IMG/VR virus record: IMGVR_UViG_3300034198_005786
Location: 1-30,632 of that record
Origin: a virus
Strand: one strand, 5' to 3'
Length of the DNA: 30,632 nucleotides
In this document: positions 22,278-27,950 of the stretch, piece by piece
Position numbering within the stretch: position 1 is the stretch's first letter
How the letters are laid out: the number at the start of each line of letters is the position of its first letter
Translations under genes and position numbers: made by a program
The notes under the pieces: model-generated
Seen by the model: only the letters and a program-made list of their open reading frames with translations
Database searches by the model: none
Told to the model about the DNA's origin: nothing

Positions 22278-23228
22278 ATGAGTTTCGATCTATCAGGTTT
22301 GTCGGTTTATACCGACCAACTTTCAACCGACCTGGTTTCTAAAGCCCTTTTGAAACCACACTCAGTTCAAATGATGACAGTTCTTCCAGGCAAGACAGCT
22401 GGTACTTCTGCAATCAACCTTTTGAACTCTAACCCCTACATTATAGATGCGACCTGTGGGTTCAATTCTACCACTACAGGTCCTGGTGGAGCAACGGGTA
22501 ACACCACATTGTTCGACCAACTTGATCTAGTTGTTGCTACAAAAATGCTGAAAGAGCAACTTTGTGCGGACGACTTGAGAGACTATTGGCTATCTTCACA
22601 GATGACCCCTTCTGCTTATGTTGAAAACAACCTTCCTTTCGAGGCTAAGATTGCTGAAAACAAAGTAAACAACGTTGCTGCATACGTAGAAACTACTGTA
22701 TGGAACGGAGACGGAGGTCAACTTGACGGTCTTTCTGCACAAATCACCGTTGCTAACGGAGCGATTGGTGGAACAGGTGCTGGTATTACAGTTCCTTTGA
22801 CTGTTGCAACTGCTTTCGACACAATCTGGGCTATTTTCAACAAATTGTCTAACCCACTTAAGCAGGAAAGAGATTTGATCATGTACATGTCAATGTCGAA
22901 CTATGCAATCGCAGTTCAGTCTCTTCTTAAGCAAGGTAATTCGCTTATCACACAGTATCCTACCATCTCTAATGCATCTGGAGACGTTCCAAATTCATTC
23001 CAGTGGCCTGGTACATCAATGCAAATTTTCGGGGCCCCCGGAATTTCTTCGAACAGTCAAATCTTCCTAGGACCTAAGAAATACATTTTCTTCGGAACAG
23101 GTTTGATCGACGATGCTGATCGCTTCAAGTTCTACTACGATCCGTCTCAGGATGTTCAGAATTTCTTATGCCGTTTCAAGCTTGGAACTTCTGTTTACGC
23201 ATCTCAGTTCGTTTCAACTGTAGCTTAA
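22278..23228 (+). CDS. Major capsid protein
   Basis: A 316-aa protein beginning MSFDLSGLSVYTDQLSTDLV, with segments typical of capsid proteins in Bacteroidota phages: AKIAENKVNNVAAYVETTVWNG, PLKQERDLIMYMSMSNYAIA and a final domain with GPKKYIFFGTGLIDDAD and FYYDPSQDVQNFLCRFKLG. It follows the protease and scaffold candidates, has an A-rich leader and is closed by a strong terminator 13 bases after its stop, as expected for the most abundant virion protein. A TTTGPGGATGNTT loop near residue 70 is one of the Thr-Gly motifs found across the virion proteins. The fold is probably HK97-like, but that is inferred. Confidence 0.85.
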   Translation: MSFDLSGLSVYTDQLSTDLVSKALLKPHSVQMMTVLPGKTAGTSAINLLNSNPYIIDATCGFNSTTTGPGGATGNTTLFDQLDLVVATKMLKEQLCADDLRDYWLSSQMTPSAYVENNLPFEAKIAENKVNNVAAYVETTVWNGDGGQLDGLSAQITVANGAIGGTGAGITVPLTVATAFDTIWAIFNKLSNPLKQERDLIMYMSMSNYAIAVQSLLKQGNSLITQYPTISNASGDVPNSFQWPGTSMQIFGAPGISSNSQIFLGPKKYIFFGTGLIDDADRFKFYYDPSQDVQNFLCRFKLGTSVYASQFVSTVA

Positions 23229-23241
23229 CCCAGTTAACCTC

Positions 23242-23272
23242 AAAATCCGGGGCTAATAAACCCCGGATTTTT
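23242..23272 (+). terminator. Strong terminator after the capsid gene
   Basis: The 11-bp stem AAAATCCGGGG / CCCCGGATTTT (23242-23252 and 23261-23271), with an 8-base loop, ends in five Ts. It is nearly symmetrical and could work in both directions. It separates the scaffold/capsid unit from the tail-tube candidate. Confidence 0.9.
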
Positions 23273-23303
23273 CTAAAAACTAAAAAAACAAGACCAAAAT
23301 CAT

Positions 23304-23837
23304 ATGTCAACTTCATGTAACCTCTCCGCAGCAATCGCTTTAGATTGTATGGATTTTATCTCAGGGATTAAAACCCTTTGGGTTTCTTCTGACGCTGATT
23401 TGGGAACTATAGTGTCAGGTGCAACTGCAGGGATTACCTCCCTTGTTGGAGCAACAGGAACATTCTACCAGGTAGCTGTAGCAAAGGATAGCGCAAGCTA
23501 TACCGAAACATTCAACGTATCAAACGTTAATGGCACGGCATTCTGGGAACAATCTACTGTTATTCCAGTTCAGCACATGACTTCAGCTAAAAGAGCACAA
23601 CTTCAACTTCTTGCTTACAACAGGGACTGCAAAGTTTTGTTCGAAGATAACAACGGTCTCTATTGGCTTTCAGGAGCTAGCAGAGGAGCGCTTATCAGTA
23701 CAGGTACTAACACTACCGGAACTGCAGTTGGAGATTACAACGGCTATAACGTTACCTTAACAGCACAAGAACCAGAAATGGCTTATCAAGTTCTAAACTT
23801 GGCAGCTCTAACTGGACTTTCTATTGTAGACGCTTAA
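23304..23837 (+). CDS. Major tail tube protein candidate
   Basis: A 177-aa protein beginning MSTSCNLSAAIALDCMDFIS. It has a strand-rich core (TLWVSSDADL, FYQVAVAKDSASYTETF) and VLFEDNNGLYWLSG...GDYNGYNVTLTAQEPEMAYQV, which fits the 'G-Y-x-x-T-L-x-x-x-E' ending of tail tube proteins. It lies alone between two terminators directly after the capsid gene, as an abundant protein might. Its distance from the chaperone and tape measure is unusual. It contains SGATAG, VGATGT and TNTTGT motifs. No TATACTT element precedes it; expression may come from read-through past the capsid terminator. Confidence 0.6.
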   Translation: MSTSCNLSAAIALDCMDFISGIKTLWVSSDADLGTIVSGATAGITSLVGATGTFYQVAVAKDSASYTETFNVSNVNGTAFWEQSTVIPVQHMTSAKRAQLQLLAYNRDCKVLFEDNNGLYWLSGASRGALISTGTNTTGTAVGDYNGYNVTLTAQEPEMAYQVLNLAALTGLSIVDA

Positions 23838-23879
23838 TAACGTCCAACACACAAAAGGACGCTTTCTATTTTCCCTACG

Positions 23880-23905
23880 AAGGCCGGTTTATCCGGCCTT
23901 TGTTG
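23880..23905 (+). terminator. Terminator after the tail-tube candidate
   Basis: The perfect 8-bp GC-rich stem AAGGCCGG / CCGGCCTT (23880-23887 and 23893-23900), with loop TTTAT, is followed by a T-rich tract. A smaller hairpin, CGTCC/GGACG (23841-23845 and 23857-23861), precedes it. Together they insulate the tail-tube gene from the adhesion operon. Confidence 0.8.
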
Positions 23906-23913
23906 TGGTGTCT

Positions 23914-23942
23914 TTTGTCATTTTTTTGGGTTTTTATACTTC
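23914..23942 (+). promoter_or_regulatory. Candidate promoter TTTG-N17-TATACTT for the adhesion operon
   Basis: TTTG at 23914-23917 and TATACTT at 23935-23941 are separated by 17 bases; this is the clearest Bacteroidota-type -33/-7 pair in the window. It lies directly downstream of a terminator and 4 bases before the double ATG at 23946/23949, so it very probably starts the adhesion operon. Confidence 0.6.
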
Positions 23943-23945
23943 TAT

Positions 23946-24257
23946 ATGATGTTAAACTTCATTCAAGGAACCACCGGAACTGCAATTATCTATGCAGATA
24001 CCATTTCGAACAATGAGATAACTTATGGAAACCACTTTTTATTTGGATTTCAAAGCACTTATTCGAAAAGATGGACCTATGTAATTCCAACGGTGAGCGA
24101 AAGGAATGATAGATTTATTCAATTCACAGTCGGGGCTACGGGGCTACAAGAGATGCAAAACTGGACTTATTCTGTTTGGAACTTTGCTTCTTTTGCAACT
24201 GGACCTTCTGGAGGATTATTGATTGATAAAGGACAAATGTTTTTAACCCCCGCATGA
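23946..24257 (+). CDS. Small virion protein, paralogue A (103 aa)
   Basis: First gene of the adhesion operon. It aligns along its length with the N-terminal half of the next gene: IIYADTIS, HFLFGFQSTYSKRWTY, RFIQF, NWTYSVWN and LLIDKGQM match VIIYADTIS, YFLFGLQDTYTKEWEY, RFINF, NWTYKIWN and DLIDQGQM. It is therefore one of a tandem duplicated pair. Compared with its partner it carries three Thr-Gly motifs (GTTGTA, VGATGL, FATGPSG) at positions where the partner has other residues. The beta-rich appearance and operon position suggest a tail-fibre base or attachment protein. The stop overlaps the next start (ATGA). Two ATGs are possible, 23946 and 23949. Confidence 0.6.
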   Translation: MMLNFIQGTTGTAIIYADTISNNEITYGNHFLFGFQSTYSKRWTYVIPTVSERNDRFIQFTVGATGLQEMQNWTYSVWNFASFATGPSGGLLIDKGQMFLTPA

Positions 24258-24886
24258 TAAATTTAACCGCAGGACAAGTAAATCAAGTTATTATCTACGC
24301 AGATACAATTTCTGACGAAGTGGTAACTTTTGGGGATTACTTTTTGTTTGGCTTACAAGACACATACACCAAAGAATGGGAATATGCTATAGTTCCTTAC
24401 ACCAAGAGAAACAATAGATTTATTAATTTCCAACTTTATGTTTCTGATGCTTGTATAGACAACCCATTCGACGGAGAACTTTTCCTAAGATATCCCGGAA
24501 ACTGGACCTATAAAATTTGGAATTTAGATTCTCCAATTTTAGATCCTTCTGCGGGAGATCTAATAGACCAGGGACAAATGTACTTAAATGAGTACAACCC
24601 CCCTGAAATTGTCTATACGGAATATGTTTCTGATAATAACAACTTAGAATCAGAAGTTTACATGTATGCAGAAGACATAGAATTTGTTTCTTATTCTTCA
24701 AGCAACAACAATTTAAGAGCCGTCATTTACTACTCAGGACAATTCTTCTGCTGTGTTATTGACGAATTCAACTCACCATATGTAGTTTCAGGATACGAAG
24801 TATCTACATGTGACCCACTTTACGTTACCGATCTAGGATTCTTAGAAATTCTTGATGACGGAGAACTTTACATAAATGCAGCATAA
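24254..24886 (+). CDS. Small virion protein, paralogue B with C-terminal extension (210 aa)
   Basis: The first 115 residues are homologous to the 103-aa protein just upstream, with about a 10-residue insertion (ACIDNPFDGELFLRYPG). The last 95 residues are an extension of its own, with two similar segments, YTEYVSDNNNLESEVYMY and EFVSYSSSNNNLRAVIYY, pointing to a short internal repeat, followed by a Cys-containing domain (FFCCVIDEFNSPYVVSG). I infer a fibre-attachment or decoration protein that duplicated and diverged. It overlaps the upstream gene by 4 bases and is followed closely by the long fibre gene. Confidence 0.6.
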   Translation: MINLTAGQVNQVIIYADTISDEVVTFGDYFLFGLQDTYTKEWEYAIVPYTKRNNRFINFQLYVSDACIDNPFDGELFLRYPGNWTYKIWNLDSPILDPSAGDLIDQGQMYLNEYNPPEIVYTEYVSDNNNLESEVYMYAEDIEFVSYSSSNNNLRAVIYYSGQFFCCVIDEFNSPYVVSGYEVSTCDPLYVTDLGFLEILDDGELYINAA

Positions 24887-24895
24887 AATATAACA

Positions 24896-27800
24896 ATGGC
24901 AGGAAGATTAAAATTAGGAGCAACCGGAGGAGGTCAAATAGAGATTGCAAAATCTCCAAGCACCCCTGCAGCTCCCACAGTAAACTATTTAAATGTATTC
25001 GTCAATGACGATGGACAATTAGCAAGTATCGGGGCTACCGGAAACGTTATCATCTACGGTGAACAATATAGCGGAACTTCCGGAACCAGCGGCACAAGTG
25101 GCTCTTCGGGCTCCTCAGGAACTAGTGGATCAAGCGGTTCGTCAGGTACAAGTGGAAGTAGTGGATCTTCAGGCACAAGTGGAAGTTCAGGTTCTTCTGG
25201 AACCAGCGGCACAAGTGGAATAGATGGCACAAGTGGTTCGTCCGGTTCTTCTGGAACCAGCGGCACAAGTGGTTCGTCAGGTACAAGTGGAAGTTCAGGA
25301 TCTTCAGGCACAAGTGGAAGTTCGGGTTCTTCTGGAACCAGCGGCACAAGTGGCACAAGTGGAAGTTCGGGTTCTTCCGGAACAAGTGGAAGCAGTGGTT
25401 CTTCGGGCACAAGTGGAAGCAGCGGAACAGATGGCACAAGTGGCTCGTCAGGCACAAGTGGTTCTTCGGGAACAAGCGGAAGCAGCGGTTCTTCTGGAAC
25501 AAGTGGAAGTTCGGGTTCTTCTGGAACCAGCGGCACAAGTGGTTCTTCGGGAACAAGCGGAAGCAGCGGAACAGATGGAACAAGCGGTTCGTCAGGAACC
25601 AGTGGAAGTTCAGGTTCTTCTGGAACAAGCGGAAGCAGTGGAACAGATGGAACAAGCGGTTCTTCGGGCACAAGTGGTTCGTCCGGTTCGTCAGGAACAA
25701 GTGGAAGCAGTGGAACAGATGGAACAAGTGGTTCGTCAGGCACAAGTGGAAGTTCAGGTTCTTCGGGAACAAGTGGAAGCAGCGGAACAGATGGAACAAG
25801 CGGTTCGTCAGGAACCAGTGGAAGTTCGGGTTCGTCAGGAACAAGCGGAAGCAGTGGAACAGATGGAACAAGCGGTTCGTCAGGAACCAGTGGGGGAACA
25901 GGATCTTCGGGTTCTTCCGGAACAAGCGGTTCGTCAGGAACCAGTGGGGGAACAGGATCTTCGGGTTCTTCCGGAACAAGCGGTTCGTCAGGAACCAGCG
26001 GAACCGGATTCAACACAGTTGCTAATTTTGGAGCGACAAGAGTTCTTATTTCAGATGGAACTTCTCAAGGAGCTACCGCAGCAAGCAATCTAACTTTTGA
26101 TGGTTCTGTTCTTGGAGTTACTGGTCAAGGAGTTTCCAGATTTTACGACAACGGGAATTTTACAGGAACAGGAACAGTAAACTGGAATAATTCTAACATT
26201 CAACAGTTTACTCTAACCGGAACAACAACCCTTACTTTTTCTAACGGTGTTGGAGGTGGAATTTATACCACTAAAATAGTTCAAGGAGGGTCAGGATCTT
26301 ACACAGTAACTTGGCCTGTATCAGTAACTTGGCTCAATGGAATTCCAACCCTGCAAACAGCAGTTGGAGAAGTTGATATATTTTCTTTCATGTTCGATGG
26401 AACAACCTACTACGGAACCAAAGTTCCTTCTAATGGAACTTCCGGAACAAGTGGATCTTCAGGTTCTTCTGGAACAAGTGGAGTAAATGGTTCAAGCGGT
26501 TCGTCAGGAACAAGTGGAAGTTCTGGTTCTTCGGGAACAAGTGGAACAGATGGATCTTCTGGTTCTTCGGGAACTTCGGGGATTTCTATAACAGGAGCAA
26601 CTGGAGCACAGGGTCCAACAGGAGAAGCAGGAGCAACTGGAGCACAGGGAATACAAGGCCCAACTGGAAATGCAGGCCCAACGGGAGCAACGGGAGCAAC
26701 GGGAGCAGCAGGCCTTGGACTGCTTGCTAAGAATCTCTACTACCCAGCAACAGGATTTGTGGAAAATGTGTCGAGCAGAACTTCTGTTCCGTCCCACATA
26801 AATTATGCTCCTGATATTGCTTCGTTTTTAGATTCAAATCCAGGCCCAACTGGACCTTATCCTTCAACCCTTTCTTTTTCGATTACGGATGCATCTTCCA
26901 CTACAATTACAATCAGTCCTGATTATGCAGATATTCTGATTGGGGGATATCCAGCAGTTTCTGGATCTGCACTGGTTGCTCTAATCAATGCAGCAGCAGG
27001 GGCTTCCGGGGCAAACATTAGTGCTACTTTTACCCCAGTTGGACTGAACAACTGGAATTCTGTTACTATAACAGAAACCACCGGAGGTGTTTTATCTTTT
27101 GCTAACATTTCTCAGGATTCTTTCGGAACGAATGCTTTTGGTTCTGCACCACCAAGTGTATTTGGAATTATCACTGCTGGTAATTACGAACTTGCAGTTT
27201 CTTTTGCACAGCCTTTTGCTTCTACCGATTATTCTATCGACGTTCAGTGGCAAGATGTTCCAACAGGTTCTTGGGCAGATCTTTCAAATCAAGAAGTTTC
27301 ATTTTCTGGAGATGCACAATTTCTAATTCAAAATAAAACTGCATCTGGATTCGACCTGGTTTTAGCGAACTTAAAAAATCCAGTAACAGAACAATGGGAC
27401 AACTTCTACGTGCAGGCAATCGCACTTGGGGAAACTGGAGTTCCAACACAAGGACCTGCAGGCCCAACTGGAGCAACGGGACCAGCTGGAGTAGCAGGAG
27501 CAACTGGACCGCAAGGAATTCCGGGACCAACTGGTTCAGGATCTACGCTAACAGTCTATGGACCAACTGGATTTATTTCTTCTGGAATAGATACTATTGG
27601 GCTAACTGGTTCGGGAATTTCTTCAACTTCTCTTTCAGGAAGCAGAGTTGACTTTACCTTCTCAGGCGGTGGAGGAGGAGGTTCTACCCCAATCAGATTG
27701 ACAAATCAAACATTTGCAACTGGGGGATGGTCTTTAGTTGGTTCTTACTACGAATATGTGTTTAGCAACGTAAATATCACAACTTCAACTGTGGTTGATT

Positions 27801-27949
27801 TCACCCCTTACAACGCAAGCGCTAACACAGTTACAACAGCACAAGTTTATCCTTATGTTTTTGCAACTGGAGGTTCAGGAACTTTCTACGCAGCTTATCC
27901 ACCTCTTGCTGATATCACAGGAGACATTTTAATAACAACAGTTTCATAA
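24896..27949 (+). CDS. Collagen-like / Gly-Thr-Ser repeat tail fibre
   Basis: A 1017-aa fibre. A short head domain (LKLGATGGGQIEIAK, residues 1-58) is followed by about 312 residues of Gly-Thr-Ser/Gly-Ser-Ser triplets (25070-26005). A globular beta domain (about 371-514) contains RVLISDGTSQGA, SNLTFDGSVL, VNWNNSNIQQFTL and SYTVTWPVSVTW, which I recognise from phage fibres. Then come a second short triplet block, a collagen-like block (GAT/GAQ/GPT/GIQ triplets, 26594-26710), a domain, a second collagen block (27452-27541), a Gly-rich hinge and a final beta domain that is probably the receptor-binding tip. Gly-X-Y repeats usually trimerise into a shaft. Synonymous codons vary within the repeats. 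Confidence 0.85.
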   Translation: MAGRLKLGATGGGQIEIAKSPSTPAAPTVNYLNVFVNDDGQLASIGATGNVIIYGEQYSGTSGTSGTSGSSGSSGTSGSSGSSGTSGSSGSSGTSGSSGSSGTSGTSGIDGTSGSSGSSGTSGTSGSSGTSGSSGSSGTSGSSGSSGTSGTSGTSGSSGSSGTSGSSGSSGTSGSSGTDGTSGSSGTSGSSGTSGSSGSSGTSGSSGSSGTSGTSGSSGTSGSSGTDGTSGSSGTSGSSGSSGTSGSSGTDGTSGSSGTSGSSGSSGTSGSSGTDGTSGSSGTSGSSGSSGTSGSSGTDGTSGSSGTSGSSGSSGTSGSSGTDGTSGSSGTSGGTGSSGSSGTSGSSGTSGGTGSSGSSGTSGSSGTSGTGFNTVANFGATRVLISDGTSQGATAASNLTFDGSVLGVTGQGVSRFYDNGNFTGTGTVNWNNSNIQQFTLTGTTTLTFSNGVGGGIYTTKIVQGGSGSYTVTWPVSVTWLNGIPTLQTAVGEVDIFSFMFDGTTYYGTKVPSNGTSGTSGSSGSSGTSGVNGSSGSSGTSGSSGSSGTSGTDGSSGSSGTSGISITGATGAQGPTGEAGATGAQGIQGPTGNAGPTGATGATGAAGLGLLAKNLYYPATGFVENVSSRTSVPSHINYAPDIASFLDSNPGPTGPYPSTLSFSITDASSTTITISPDYADILIGGYPAVSGSALVALINAAAGASGANISATFTPVGLNNWNSVTITETTGGVLSFANISQDSFGTNAFGSAPPSVFGIITAGNYELAVSFAQPFASTDYSIDVQWQDVPTGSWADLSNQEVSFSGDAQFLIQNKTASGFDLVLANLKNPVTEQWDNFYVQAIALGETGVPTQGPAGPTGATGPAGVAGATGPQGIPGPTGSGSTLTVYGPTGFISSGIDTIGLTGSGISSTSLSGSRVDFTFSGGGGGGSTPIRLTNQTFATGGWSLVGSYYEYVFSNVNITTSTVVDFTPYNASANTVTTAQVYPYVFATGGSGTFYAAYPPLADITGDILITTVS
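25070..26005 (+). repeat. Gly-Thr-Ser / Gly-Ser-Ser triplet array
   Basis: About 104 consecutive Gly-led triplets encoding GTS, GSS and rarer GTD, GID and GGT. From about 25560 to 25880 a 24-residue (72-bp) higher-order unit, GTDGTSGSSGTSGSSGSSGT plus GSS, repeats about four times, placing one Asp every 24 residues. A final 16-residue unit with GGT occurs twice. Ser, Thr and Gly codons change from copy to copy. Confidence 0.95.
26438..26581 (+). repeat. Second, short Gly-Thr-Ser triplet array
   Basis: About 48 residues of GTS/GSS triplets with one GVN and one GTD, just upstream of the collagen-like block of the same fibre. It repeats the grammar of the long array on the other side of a globular domain. 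Confidence 0.85.
26594..26710 (+). repeat. Collagen-like Gly-X-Y block 1
   Basis: Thirteen uninterrupted triplets: GAT, GAQ, GPT, GEA, GAT, GAQ, GIQ, GPT, GNA, GPT, GAT, GAT, GAA. These are the triplets favoured in bacterial and phage collagens, and GPT/GAT are the same motifs scattered singly in other virion proteins of this genome. The block likely forms a trimeric shaft segment. Confidence 0.9.
27452..27541 (+). repeat. Collagen-like Gly-X-Y block 2
   Basis: Ten triplets: GPA, GPT, GAT, GPA, GVA, GAT, GPQ, GIP, GPT, GSG. It lies about 250 residues after block 1, ahead of the tip domain, and probably forms the last part of the shaft. Confidence 0.9.
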
Positions 27950-27950
27950 T

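Noticed and set aside
25070-26005. CRISPR-like array
   Set aside because: Repeat units are in-frame coding triplets with synonymous changes, with no constant repeat and unique spacers, and no cas genes.
25054-26016. A 320-aa open frame on the minus strand (Val-Pro-Glu/Asp repeats) and a 289-aa open frame in another + frame across the fibre repeats
   Set aside because: Both are by-products of the triplet-repeat DNA, which has no stop codons in these frames. They lack starts in sensible context, and the + frame of the fibre gene explains the region.
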